A stretch of 64,000 nt of DNA from Acanthosepion lycidas (lineage: Eukaryota; Mollusca; Cephalopoda; Sepiida; Sepiidae), in NCBI GenBank assembly GCA_963932145.1, contig OZ010573.1, forward strand, positions 86,707,326-86,771,325, read 5' to 3'. The notes below the pieces were generated by a model. It was not told the origin of the DNA. It searched no databases and saw only the letters and a program-made list of their open reading frames with translations. Shown here piece by piece: positions 21,115 to 31,238 of this stretch; the stretch's first letter is position 1, and each line of letters opens with the position of its first letter. The position numbers and the translations under genes were made by a program.

Positions 21115-22163
21115 CCCTTTGCCTGTCTTTTGCTGACTTTTAGTGTTTCAAATAATGAAAACGTACAAATCATAAGTTATTTACACTACTCTCTATGCAT
21201 CACATGAAATGCACATTTTTTATTTTTTATTTTGTGAAACACGATATATCAGCACATTCTGTTTTCCAAATAAGCTGATTTGCTTTGGAGTAGTTATAAA
21301 TCTGAAAATATGCAAGGGACTGTGGTCATATATTGTTAAGGGGTTCACCCCTTTTTCATACAAGTGGACTCGCCCAGTGTGTACTTGTACTGCTGCCGAT
21401 GAATGCCCTGGAGATGGAGTGAGTAACAGAGATACACTGATACAATGATACAGTAGAGTGTGAGGTAACCGCTTTGTAGGAATCAGTTATAGTGAAAAAC
21501 ACCTAATCTATAGTTAATAGACTCTCTCACCTATAATAAGTCTCTCACCTATAATAAGTAGGAGTAGTAAGAGTAACGAGGGAGTGAGTCGGTGATTCAG
21601 TCGATGTCGGACGACAGTTAGTCGAATACTAAAGTATCAGCGAGCACAACTATATTACTCTGCGTAATACCTATTATATCAAGTTCCTAACGTTTTGTAC
21701 GTCGGACCTTTTTTAGGACCGACTTAGAACAAATACAAGCCTCCACTGTGAAAATCACTCCACAACAGAGTCATAGTTGCGAGCACGTAGACTCAGAAGT
21801 CCTACTTCGATACTGAATTTCCCAGACTGTATATATATTATTATTGCTACTAACCGCATTTCTGGATCTACTAACCGTATTACCAATTGTATTATTGCGT
21901 CAATACATTTATTTGCTATATTTGATTCCTGCGTTTGTCATTCATTTGAGACCGGATTTCATCTCGGAATCCACATATAATGCACAAAATATTAGATTAG
22001 GCTTTTTCCTCAGATGTACTGCTTAATAGTAAACACTTTACTTAAGGGTCGTTAGTTTTATCACTCCTTTAAAATCATGAATCGTGTGAATTACATATGA
22101 TGCATGAACGTGGAAATCACATGTCATGTGCATCACAATTAGATGCGCAGGACAGGTAAAGGG
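21115..22163. mobile_element. piggyBac-like non-autonomous element
   Basis: The left end is TTAA (21111-21114) plus CCCTTTGCCTGTC. The right end is GACAGGTAAAGGG (22151-22163) followed by TTGC, a decayed TTAA. CCCTTTGCCTG is the known piggyBac-family terminus and TTAA its target. Subterminal ATGCATCACATG-type sequences occur near both ends in inverted orientation. No transposase frame. About 640 bp of the interior is a separate insertion. Confidence 0.65.
21334..21975. mobile_element. Probable solo LTR inside the piggyBac-like element
   Basis: A 642-bp segment starting TGTTAAGGGG and ending AATCCACA, flanked by TATAT and TATAA (4 of 5 match). It is richer in GC than the host element and contains an 18-bp tandem repeat CTCTCACCTATAATAAGT at about 21524-21559. 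No internal coding region. Confidence 0.5.
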
Positions 22164-22849
22164 TTGCTATCAAAATAAAAGCTAGTTTCCATTTTATAAT
22201 AATCATAATAGAACAGTGAGAAATTTTAGTGCAATATTAATATATTTAATTAAAATCGTGCATTTTAAAAATAGGTTTCTGATGTATAAAAAGCCAAACT
22301 GAAAGTATCTGAAAAGGGTTTCCAAATCTTTTTCAGTCAAGTCAATGTCATTTTAGAATGGTCTCACAAGTTTTCGGCTAATGAAGATTTAGGGACATCA
22401 GTTTGAATTCTCCTTTATCAGAGTTCCAATATTCTATTTTAATTTTTAAGGGGTTGGGTTTTACAGTTTTTTTTTTTTTTTGGTTTACGTGAGCGGAGGC
22501 GAACGATTTTGTTCACTGGGCTTGTGAGTTTAGTTAAAAATAGTGTGTGGTTCAGATTCAGAACAGGCGTTGTATGTTCTAATATCTGTCCGAAACTGCC
22601 AAACCAAGAGTCCGAGATGCTGAAGACAATCTTTTTGGTTGCGTTATCGGTGCAATACCGTGTAAACTGCTGTTACATGGAATGTTCAAACCATGTATTT
22701 AGGATGGATTCCTTTTGAATAACAAACATTTAGCAAGAAATGCGCATTACTGTTTGAAGATTTTCTTTCAGAGGTTGACGTCCTCATAGCATCAAAGGAG
22801 TAGTAGCGTTCACAGTCCATTTCAGGGTAATTTTAGTGTCAGTTCAACT
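22164..22849. other. Unassigned AT-rich sequence
   Basis: Includes a T12-15 run near 22466. The plus frame 22509-22718 has a hydrophobic stretch but no family resemblance or paralogue. Confidence 0.35.
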
Positions 22850-23250
22850 TTAATGTCAGTTGAAAACGACCAATTACCAGCAAAACACATGGAAATATGG
22901 AAAACAAGACATTAGATGGCGACTGAAGAAGCACTTAAGTTTTTGAAGATCGTGGTGAGAGGTAAGCAAGAAACCGAAAGACAGTTCTACAGGCGTTGAG
23001 TGCGAGAGAAGAAAGTATTCGGCTACAACTTAACAGTTATATATATTTAACTCAACTGCAACAGGATGACATCTAATTGCCAATCTATTACTAAGATTAA
23101 ATTCCTGAGATCGTGGTACCAAAGAAGAATGCTCATTAGTACAATTGCCATGAAAAAAATTATATAGAAAAGGTATGGAGAAGTCACGTTACAGAAGTGG
23201 GAAAGTAACAGAAGCCGAGATGACAGGTCAGATCAATAAGTTTACAACAG
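22850..23250 (-). mobile_element. Jockey-like LINE 3'-end fragment
   Basis: Shares the family blocks also seen at 2800-3120 and 39290-39610: a 'TTAGATGGCGACTGAAGAAGC' type line, CAATCTATTACTAAGATTAAATTC, and GGGAAAGTAACAGAAGCCGAGATGACAG. Minus-strand orientation as in the other copies. Worn, no open frame. Confidence 0.55.
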
Positions 23251-23679
23251 TGGTGCCCAATACGTCTATCGCGATCGACCGGTCTAGTATAGGTAGATCG
23301 CATGGCATTGAAAATATAACCTCTAATCCATCCTCACTGAGGATTTGCCAATTGATTGACGTACAGTGCAACCAGTCTGAGAGCTCATCTCATCACTCAT
23401 CAACACATGGGGTCACCGCGCATGCGCGGCTAAATCGTGTGATCTAATGCAAAACACCGGTGAAATACTGGTTTCCAATTTATTTCTACAAAAGTGTCTA
23501 ACAATAAGTGTAGGATTTGGTGCATGTAAGAAACCTAAAAACATACCACTTCCATTCGGAATGGGAGGAGGACATTTTTCAAATGTCATATTCGAATTCT
23601 GTTTGTCTGATTTGCCAATCTACCATCGCTATTCCCAAGAAAGGAAAGGTTCATAAAAACTAAAACACTGACTTCCCAG

Positions 23680-25255
23680 CAATCATTTTTCTCACAGCTG
23701 ACCTCAAAAGTGAAGGCAGCCACCGAAGCATCATTTAGGGTGAGTTACACCATTACTAACCACAATAAGTCCTTTGAAGATAACTACATCCGCGTCCTGG
23801 GTAAGACGATAAACTACGTCCAACAGCAAGGCCTCTGATCAGGAGGTTTTGAGGAGCGTGGAACCACCTCTTAATTGCTGGTGTTCCCATGTCCACCATG
23901 ATCCGGGGTGGTAGCACCTGTTAGGCTCCCAGCTATTGGCAAATAGTTAACCCCCAAATTAGTATCAAAACACTATGAAAGCGTAAAAATAGGTTTTAAT
24001 ACCAAAAATACTTTAAAAAAAATTATTATCATTAATGCTTTTCTTAAAAAAATATTACCAGCTATACATTTTTTGAAAAAAAGTATTACGACCGAAGAAA
24101 AATTATTACCAGAAAGAAATTTTTGAAGGGAAAAAATATTACCAGAAAAAGATATTTTGAAGGAAATTATATTACCAGAAATGAGTTTTTGGAAAAAATA
24201 TTACCAACAATTAAAATTTTGTCGGCATTAAATGACCAATTGAGGCTGATATGTCGTAAACCAAACCAAATCAAACCAAACCTTTCAAGATAGGGAAATG
24301 ACAACATAGGCATTCGTTGAATTAGTTGATCCAGTGTTTGGGAACTTTAGAAACAGACCGGAGATAATATCTTCACTCAAAGCTATTAAGAAAAACAGTT
24401 ACACAGTGCCGTGAAGTAGTGAAGGAGGATTTGAATCTGCAGCTTTGGAAGGACATCGTAGACTGTGCGTGTTTTTCATTGCGATTGGATGAGTCTACAG
24501 ACGTAAGTGATACAGCTCAGTTGTGAGTGTTTATTCGGATGGTATTTACGGATATAACTGCAAAAGAGGAGCTGCTAACAGTACTACCCATGAAGGAATA
24601 CACGCGGGGAGATGGCATTTTTCAGTTCCCAGTGTGAAAATTGTTGTCAATCCCCACGTCCGCTGCACTCTCAGTTGTTGGCTCCTCGAATGAATTTATT
24701 GCCAGGTGCATAGAGGATGATGCTTTCCCAGATATTTTTAATTACCAACAAGCATTATGTCCAAAAAATTCTGAACAGGAAAAGAGATAATGGATATTGT
24801 ACTGAAGATCGCCTGTTCTATTCGAGCCAAATCTCTTCAAACCAGCTGTTCTGTGCGCATCTGGAAAAGGCGGACAGTGACCACTCTGAATTGTTAGTAC
24901 ACACTTATGTAAGATGGCTTACTAGTGGGGTGGAATCATACAGCGATTTCGAGAGCTCTGTCCGGAGATAAAGTAGTTCTTCCTTGTCGCTAAACATGCA
25001 GAATACAACCGAATGACGATCAGTGGTTACTAGACATGGCATTTTAACTGATCTGATGAACATGTTGAATGTGCTTAATATAGAGCTGCAAGGGAAAGAC
25101 ATAACCGTGACAAAAATGATCAGCTCAGTTAAGACTTTCAAACAAACAAAAAATGAAAGATCTGTTCTCAAATCTGCAGTGGCATGATTTGGGAAACTTT
25201 CAGAATCTTGCGTCAGAGCTTCGGACCCAACAGAAGCCATGTGCGCAACTGATTC
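23680..25255 (+). pseudogene. hAT transposase (Charlie/GTF2IRD2-like), broken
   Basis: Plus-strand pieces in family order. 23690-23780 reads TSKVKAATEASFRVSYTITN, the usual N-terminal '...ASYxVA' segment. After an intervening repeat (23776-24280) the catalytic region follows at 24400-24600: LWKDIVDCACFSLRLDESTD (DESTD at 24488-24502) then DTAQL and EELLTVLPMKEYTRGDGIF. At 24840-24960 is HLEKADSDHSEL and HTYVRWLTSGVESYSDF, matching the family's 'HTEVRWLSRG' block. The tail at 25050-25180 has MNMLNVLNIELQGKDI. Stops and shifts interrupt every piece. It would have cut and pasted hAT DNA in the nucleus. Confidence 0.8.
23776..24110 (+). repeat. Inverted repeat family member, left of hAT core
   Basis: Reverse complement of the family at 49290-49545 and of 25630-25805. 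The best-kept parts are GGTGGTAGCACCTGTTA, ATCAAAACACTATGAAAG, and GAGCGTGGAACCACCTCTTA. The following 24000-24200 holds repeated ATTACCAG motifs spaced 25-40 bases apart. Confidence 0.6.
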
Positions 25256-25445
25256 AAGGTCATTTTCAAGATCAGCTGTCAATTTTAATTTATCGAAGCT
25301 GTCGCGATCACTATTAAAACAGGATTAAAAAGTAATGTCATACTGAGTCCGGAACTGATGGCATCAAGAAGGTTGTTAATGATGACAAGAAAAAAAGAAG
25401 GTTCAAAGATAGGTCTCCTGGGTGGAGACCCGCGTTAAAGTATAT
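25256..25445 (-). pseudogene. Jockey-like LINE RT fragment
   Basis: Minus strand reads FLVIINNLLDAISSGLSM, then a stretch where YADD should be, then DRDSFDKLKLTADLENDLES. The same arrangement is seen at 18300-18500. Short, frameshifted. Confidence 0.55.
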
Positions 25446-25629
25446 GAATGGATCTAGAAGATTGTCCGTTAAACAAGATGTTCATTATACGATTTGTTAA
25501 GAAAGATTGGATCAAGTCAAAAAATCAGCCATAGCCATTGAGGGTTTGTCAGTTTCTTTAGCGTTATATCAACTACTTATGGGTTACTTAATGCTGAAAT
25601 TTAATTTCCTTGCGAGAATTATTTCATTT

Positions 25630-25805
25630 ACAAAAATGTATTGCTGGCCATTATTTTCTTAAAATGCTAGTACTTCTTTTTTTCCAAAAACTATATTAAA
25701 AAATGTATTTTTATACTTTCATGGTGTTTTGATCCCAGTTTGCGGATTAACGAATTTCCCATAGATGGGTTTTTTAACAGGAGCTACCACCCTCCATAGC
25801 CATAG
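25630..25805 (-). repeat. Inverted repeat family member, right of hAT core
   Basis: On the plus strand it reads like 49295-49425: AAAAATGTATTGCTGGCCAT, then the CATGGTGTTTTGATCCCA block, then AACAGGAGCTACCACC. It is opposite in orientation to 23776-24110, so the two flank the hAT core as an imperfect inverted pair. Confidence 0.55.
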
Positions 25806-25859
25806 ATCTTGTGATTAAGAAGACCAACATGTTGAACCAGTCAAATATCACCGATTTTT

Positions 25860-26355
25860 GCACTTCTTATCTAAAGTTCAACAATCATTTTAAGTAATAA
25901 CCGTTATCACATCGTTCGTTGACCTCAGAGTAGCAAAAGGCATATTGTTTATCTCAAAGACGACCAAACGAAATGAGATGTTTAACTCAGTGGGGATTGA
26001 TGGTAGCCTAGAGCAATTTACCAAAATGAGATAGAAGATTAATAGGTCTTTAAGTCGAAGGATTTGATGTTTCACCTGAGTTTTTATAAACAAAGAATAC
26101 ACAGAAGAGGATGGAAGGCTATAAGGAGCAAAGCCTTCGTTGATGTGTTTAGAGAGAGCATGAGATAGTTTAGTAGAAAACTGCGGGGACACGATCAAGT
26201 CTGCATACCGCTGAGGATTTAGTTTGGAGATGAGGCAGAAAAGATAAATGGTGTTTTATGTATATCACACAATAGAGACTCTGTTTTAGGTGGAAAAATG
26301 AAGCAAAGATACTCCTGAGGAGTCGAGAGTGAAAGGATTCTGCTTCATCAGTAAC

Positions 26356-26357
<2 letters not shown>
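25860..26357 (-). pseudogene. Jockey-like LINE RT fragment ending at a (TA)n tract
   Basis: Closely similar to 30655-31150. Minus-strand frame 25890-26198 reads INNMPFATLRSTNDVITVIT, corresponding to the 'QYGFRxxRSTxDV' RT region, preceded by a worn 'RPISLL' region. Both copies stop on the 5' side at the sequence CTGCTTCATCAG followed within a few bases by a long (TA)n. Confidence 0.55.

Positions 26358-26437
<80 letters not shown>
26358..26437. repeat. (TA)n then (GA)n microsatellite
   Basis: TA run to 26410 passing into GA repeats. It abuts the LINE fragment at 25860-26357. Confidence 0.95.
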
Positions 26438-26441
<4 letters not shown>

Positions 26442-26543
26442 TGAGTGAGAAAGAGAGAGAATAAATCAATATATATAACCATTAAGATCTATACAAGATA
26501 TAAGGCATTTAGATCATTTTTTCGTCTTGTAGAATTAAGATAA

Positions 26544-26544
<1 letters not shown>

Positions 26545-26605
<61 letters not shown>
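26545..26605. repeat. (TA)n microsatellite
   Basis: About 60 bases of TA dinucleotide. Confidence 0.95.
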
Positions 26606-26609
<4 letters not shown>

Positions 26610-27758
26610 ACGCAAGCAGACACTGACATACACGTCTATATAGTGAGGCCTAGATAGAAAGTAAGATATAAAAATAGATAGAGGGAGAAAAAAGCAACAA
26701 ACCCGTACTTTAAGAAGGTCAAATTACACTTGATAATTTGATACAAAGCCTTGTGCAGATCAGCACTGGCCCAAGGCAAGCGTCTCACGTCAAACGTGTT
26801 TGCCACACTTAACAAGGCTAATGTCTGTGTAACACTTTATACTCTTTACATTTTTAACCTTTTTTTTTTTTTAATAATAAGGCTTTCTTTCTTCTATCCC
26901 TGTGATCTCTGCTTTTATTCATTCAATCTGATAGACATTCAATGAAGGATCATCGTAGCATTGTGCTAGGAAGGTAATTATTAACCTAAATTCCCAACGA
27001 TTAGAGGTTTTGGCCTAAGATACATATGCAGATGCTGAGTAAACATTCTTTCGTTTTATCTCACAATCGCCATTGGGAGTCCGCTTTAATTATAGTTTTT
27101 TTCTGCTATACTTTTGAGGTTTTATTATAAATGGCAACAAAAATCCAGCCATCTGAAATTTATGGGCTTAGTTTCAGTATATAACAGAAAATAAACAATA
27201 CAGAAAAGATACAAAAATGATTCGAGGAAATCCCTGTATAAGAAATGATTATTTTTTTTTAGTTTTCTTTAGTTCTAGTTTAGAAAAGCCAGTTAACAAA
27301 AGCGAGGTCATTATCTAGGATTCTTTAATGATGCAAAAAGGATTTTCTCCTTATTAGTTTTTAACACGTGCATTCATATAATGCTCTCTTTGATAGGATG
27401 ACAAGAAACATCGCGTCCTTTAAAGGAGGAAAAATATGGGCGCAAAGTTGCCATGAAATTGATACTGATTAAACTAATATCACGTGGTATATGGAAACAT
27501 ACTTATAAATAAATATTTATTAAAAACAAAAACAAACAATGATACACGGAGCTTTTTACAAAACTTCCAATTTTAAAACATTTTGAACCTTGAATGTCAT
27601 GCAATACAGTAATTCGCTTCGATATTATAATCAGCTAAAAAAAAAAAAAAAGAACTGTTTCGCCTACTAGCAGATACTTGTCACAAGATTGATTTAACGT
27701 GCTTGTTATTCAGTGTTGTCCAATTGATTGCTCATTTCTTAGTAATATACAGTAAGGT
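26606..27758. other. AT-rich region, no supported gene
   Basis: The plus frame 26751-26945 ends in a hydrophobic, T-run-derived segment and shows no motif. Poly-A and poly-T runs at 26860 and 27638. Nothing else recognised. Confidence 0.4.
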
Positions 27759-27759
27759 T

Positions 27760-27905
27760 GGGCACCTCGACGTGGTGTAATTGTTAGCAACCTTCTCTCG
27801 CTAGATCTGTTAAGACTTAAAAAGTGTGTTCGATCCTCACTAGGTGCCCATACTTTCGGCCTTGTGCTACATCTAAACTACGCTTGGAAAATAATAATCT
27901 ACAGT
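27760..27905 (+). mobile_element. tRNA-derived SINE, well preserved head
   Basis: GGGCACC (27760-27766) pairs exactly with GGTGCCC (27843-27849) as an acceptor stem around a 90-base tRNA-like head. A-box TGGTGTAATTG (27773-27783), B-box GTTCGATCCTC (27828-27838). The head length suggests a tRNA with a long variable arm (Ser/Leu type). The anticodon arm is not interpretable. The tail matches the SINE at 51-180, so this is a SINE, not a tRNA gene. Confidence 0.8.
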
Positions 27906-27949
27906 AAGTTTCACTCTGTACAAGGCCCGGGAGACACTCAAAGTATAGG

Positions 27950-28553
27950 GATACGTTAAGGGGTAGTTTATCTGGATAGGAGGGGAAAATAACATCTAAC
28001 TTTAGACTTAAACATTTTAAGATTATAGTGATCGGGAAAACATCGTCTAGGCAGTCTATTCCATTTGACAGTCGTTCGCGAAAAGAAGCTGTTTGAGTGG
28101 AAATTGCTTCTTGCCGATAGAATACGGAGGGAATGTGTGTGGCTTGCTAGTATGTAAGTGCATGGCGGGTCCTAACCGTGAACGGTAGACCTGGCGGAAT
28201 CAAGGAGTGTAATTCGCCCGAGTTCTTTCCATGGTACCAGCGATAGAGCATCGAGAAGCGCGCCACATCCCGCCTGTGAGAGCAAGGTTGGAGGGTGGAA
28301 AATAATTCTTCTCTAACAAGGACTCGGAAACATTTTTGAACTCTATTAGGACTGGAAAGTGCATTGAGTGTAACCAACCCGTTTTTAACCTACTGAGAAG
28401 TTAGTGCTCGATCGTAAGAGAGGTCAGCTACAAATCTCTGATCGTCACGAGTTTTAGAGGTGCGTCCGTATATCATCGTAATCGTATCATCGGCATAGAT
28501 GTCTATAAAAGAACGGAGTATAGGCAGATTATTTATATAAATCAGAAAGAGGG

Positions 28554-28556
<3 letters not shown>
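27950..28556 (-). pseudogene. Jockey-like LINE RT fragment with intact YADD box
   Basis: Minus strand from 28556: MTLFLIYINNLP, then DIYADDTITMIYGRTS (YADD at about 28478-28490). It then continues to the C-terminal frame 28147-28377 with CSHRRDVARFSMLYRWYHG and GELHSLIPPG, the 'SHRRxVAxLxLFYRxxHG' signature. The 5' side is cut exactly at the (TA)n tract at 28557. The fragment lacks everything upstream of the palm, so it is inactive despite the catalytic Asp pair. Confidence 0.75.

Positions 28557-28604
<48 letters not shown>
28557..28604. repeat. (TA)n microsatellite
   Basis: Perfect TA run joining a truncated LINE to the dispersed module at 28612. Confidence 0.95.
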
Positions 28605-28606
<2 letters not shown>

Positions 28607-28611
28607 TAACT

Positions 28612-28870
28612 ATAGTTGTTTCGAAAAAACCTCGAATTTTTGATTTGCCAATAATAAAATCAATCCTGAGGGAAAAAAAAGGTTTTAAAAAAAGAAAGAG
28701 ATGGAAACATGAAAGTATGTCGAAAAAAATCGCACAGATACAGGTTTAAAGCCCAAAGAAAAAACCCCGACACCAGTAAACAACTAACTAACAAAAGAGC
28801 TCAATAAAACCGTAGAGCAGACCTAGATAAACCTAGTGAGCCAGACAAACCTACTCAGGTTTCACCTCTA
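28612..28870 (+). repeat. Dispersed module between two (TA)n tracts, copy 1
   Basis: Aligns with the reverse complement of 59705-59905. Shared blocks are CCTCGAATTTTTGATTTGCC, GAGGGAAAAAAAAGGTTTTA, AAAATCGCACAGAT.CAGGT and AACAACTAACTAAC. Both copies are bordered by (TA)n. No coding potential. Confidence 0.75.

Positions 28871-28906
<36 letters not shown>
28871..28906. repeat. (TA)n microsatellite
   Basis: TA run between two dispersed modules. Confidence 0.95.
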
Positions 28907-28910
<4 letters not shown>

Positions 28911-29110
28911 ATTAATTGATTTAAAATATGTTTTTTCGATACACAGTTCTAACCATGTTTCAAAAATGGAAGCTAAAAGTTTCGAATTTAATTTTGTAAT
29001 TAAATTAAAGACATTAGTTCCATTTCATCCTCTTAAAATTAAAATTTTTGTTGTGCCTTTAAAACCAAGTAATAAGTTACTCCAAAATTCGCTTAAATAT
29101 CCTCTTAATC
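28907..29110 (+). repeat. Dispersed repeat, copy 1 of pair with 33075-33250
   Basis: Starts after (TA)n with TTAATTGATTTAAAATATG, then the ACACAGTTCTAACCAT block and ATTAAAGACATTAGTTCCAT, all present at 33079-33200. Beyond that the two copies differ by an inversion: 29060-29100 here appears reverse-complemented at 33208-33245. Confidence 0.7.
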
Positions 29111-29490
29111 TACAACTACTTTCGACTCTTATACTCATACGACCAGCTTATTCAGTTACTAAATACTTGAGAGGTACTTTACATTTGGTAATAATAAAAA
29201 TCAATAAAGTTCTTTTTTTAATAAAGGTAAGACGTACAGAAACGAAACAAATACTTTCTTATATCTATTTCTAAATTCTTTTCTTTCTTTTCTCTTTTTT
29301 CTTTCATCTGTCCTCTAATTTGATGTCGTACGTCATGCATTAATAATTTTATTTTATTTCTTTTCATTATGAAATTCTCGGGATAATTCATTTTTCGGCA
29401 GATGTGTTTAAACCATGCATGCAAGCAATCTATCTGTATATCATTGGACTTTTCATATGTATCTATCCCCAGTCTTTTCATATCTATCTA
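29111..29490. other. Unassigned AT-rich sequence
   Basis: Open frames on both strands lack motifs. It ends in a TATC-rich stretch where the second hairpin MITE inserted. Confidence 0.35.
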
Positions 29491-29591
29491 TTAGGCTGGT
29501 GCAAAAATAATGACGTAATAATGTCGTTTTTTGACATATTTTTAACGTCAAAAAACGACATTATTACGTCATTATTTTTGCACCAAACTAA
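29491..29591. mobile_element. MADE1-like mariner MITE, longer hairpin
   Basis: 101 bp with 45-base arms (29491-29535, 29547-29591) that differ at only about 2 positions near the ends, and an 11-base loop. Flanked by TA. It shares TGGTGCAAAAATAATG and AATGTCGTTTT with the MITE at 19407, but carries an extra 11 bases (ACGTAATAATG type) in each arm. It was inserted into a (TATC)n tract. Confidence 0.9.
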
Positions 29592-29615
29592 TATCTATCT
29601 ATCTATCTAATTCTC

Positions 29616-29670
<55 letters not shown>

Positions 29671-29700
29671 TCATTCTACTACCTATCTATCTATATTAAT
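29592..29700. repeat. (TATC)n, (CT)n and (TA)n microsatellites
   Basis: The TATC tract interrupted by the MITE continues, then CT-rich and (TA)n to about 29670 and TATC again. Confidence 0.9.
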
Positions 29701-29835
29701 TCTATTAAATCTGTATCTCTGTTTTCAATATTGAGGTCTACACCACAAAGTCCGCTTGCCTTAAATGCCTGCTGATCAGCAAAACACTTAAAAAGCCGTA
29801 ATTTTGGTGTCAAAAACTATCTTTCAAATTAACAC

Positions 29836-29837
<2 letters not shown>

Positions 29838-29866
<29 letters not shown>

Positions 29867-29875
29867 ATGTGTGTT
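29838..29875. repeat. (TA)n-(TG)n microsatellite
   Basis: Short compound dinucleotide run. Confidence 0.9.
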
Positions 29876-29949
29876 TTCTGCAAATAACTACCCTAAGACC
29901 AAACCAAATTATTAAAACCAGAGTTAATTACTCTAGTAAAGAATCTAAA

Positions 29950-30630
29950 TCCAAATATGCAGACCATTAACAGAATTTCAATCTTTAAACACCCAATGCC
30001 TTGTCAAAGTCTTCACACTTGGTCGACCCATTGCTTCTATTATTGAAACGTTAACAGATATAACGTCAAGCTACGTTAACACATTGTTTAATTCTCTACC
30101 AGCCAACATCCATAGATATCTGAAGGAGACTGCTTTATTTTGAAGTCCTTACAAAAACAACCGTCAAACGATTCATAATTCGTGACTATGGATGTGACAT
30201 CTCTATATTTTAACATCGTCATCGTCTGCAATTTTTTAATGCCAGTGATTTCCAGGTTTGGTTTGTGGTTGGCAATTGTGCTAAAATTCGCTTAACATTA
30301 TTCATAACATCGCTGAATTTAAAGACCGCCACATTTTACAGACCCAGTGGCGCTAAAATGGCTCCCAATGATGCAAACGTGTTCATGCACATTCTTGAAC
30401 AAAATTTGGTATTTGGATATCATCCGAGATCAACACATGAATATATTGACGAGAAACATTTTAATATGGACAGACGGCGAGGACATCCTACATATATACA
30501 ATTTACCATCAGAGCATTAAATCTACACTACAATATTTCCTCTACACGCATTCCTTTTTTAGGCGTATTATTATCAATAAAATATCTAAATCAGAGTATA
30601 CCAAATCTACAGAAAGTAACTTTTTTTTAA
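29950..30630 (+). pseudogene. Penelope-like element RT fragment
   Basis: Plus-strand pieces: GRPIASIIETLTDITSSYVN (about 30022) then VTMDVTSLYFNIV (about 30185). The latter corresponds to the Penelope RT 'DVTSLYTNI' motif. The frame 30265-30630 then has MAPNDANVFMHILEQNLVF, a degenerate YIDE in place of YIDD, and NISSTRIPFLGVLLSI (usually '...IPFLDxxLSI'). The catalytic Asp pair is lost. No GIY-YIG domain follows, since the fragment ends near 30630 against a minus-strand LINE. This is a second Penelope-like lineage beside the one at 54990. Confidence 0.7.
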
Positions 30631-30654
30631 ATTGTGAAAAAGTTTAATAGACAC

Positions 30655-31152
30655 TTTAAGTAATAACTGTTATTACATCGCTGGTTGGCCTTAGAGAAGC
30701 GAAAGCCATATTGTTTGTCTGAATGAAGACCGAATGAAATGAGATATTTAATTCATTGGAAATTGATGCGAGCCTGGAGAAATTTGCCAAAATGAGATAC
30801 AAGATTAATAGTTCTTTAAGTTGAAGGATCAGATGTTTCACCTGAGTTCTTAAAACCAAGAAATACAGAAGAGGCTAGAAAGCTATAAGGAGCAAGGCGT
30901 TCGTTGTAGAGGTCAGACTTCTCTGACCTCTACAACGAACGCCTTGCTCCTTATAGCTTTCCATGAGTTAGTTTTGAAGTATGAGGATAGCTTTCCATGA
31001 GTTAGTTACTGTCTGAGAATTTAGCTTGGGAATGAAACAGAAAGCATAAATGGGGTTTTATGTATATCACACAGTAGAAGCTCAGTTTTAGGCGGAAAAT
31101 GAAGCAAATATACTTCTGAGGAGACGAGAGTAACAGCATTCTGCTTCATCAG
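30655..31152 (-). pseudogene. Jockey-like LINE RT fragment with internal hairpin rearrangement
   Basis: Sister of 25860-26357: minus frame 30656-30859 ends TNNMAFASLRSTSDVITVIT. Unlike its sister it carries an inverted duplication (30878-30961) and a short direct duplication just after it. It ends at CTGCTTCATCAG before the (TA)n tract, as the sister does. Confidence 0.6.
30878..30961. repeat. 40-bp perfect hairpin (inverted duplication)
   Basis: Arms 30878-30917 and 30922-30961 are exact reverse complements with a 4-base loop CTTC. ATAGCTTTCCATGAGTTAGTT then occurs twice in direct orientation at about 30953 and 30987. The sister LINE copy near 26108-26190 lacks both, so the rearrangement is local and secondary. 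Confidence 0.9.
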
Positions 31153-31153
31153 C

Positions 31154-31154
<1 letters not shown>

Positions 31155-31233
<79 letters not shown>
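31155..31233. repeat. (TA)n microsatellite
   Basis: About 78 bases of TA, at the 5' truncation point of the adjacent LINE fragment. Confidence 0.95.

Positions 31234-31238
<5 letters not shown>

Noticed and set aside
24905..25282. 125-residue minus frame as a gene
   Set aside because: Mostly the antisense of the hAT pseudogene. Only its N-terminal piece is genuine LINE RT.
27760..27850. Functional tRNA gene
   Set aside because: Acceptor stem and pol III boxes are present, but the anticodon arm is not sensible and the downstream tail is shared with the copy at 51-180. Better read as a SINE.
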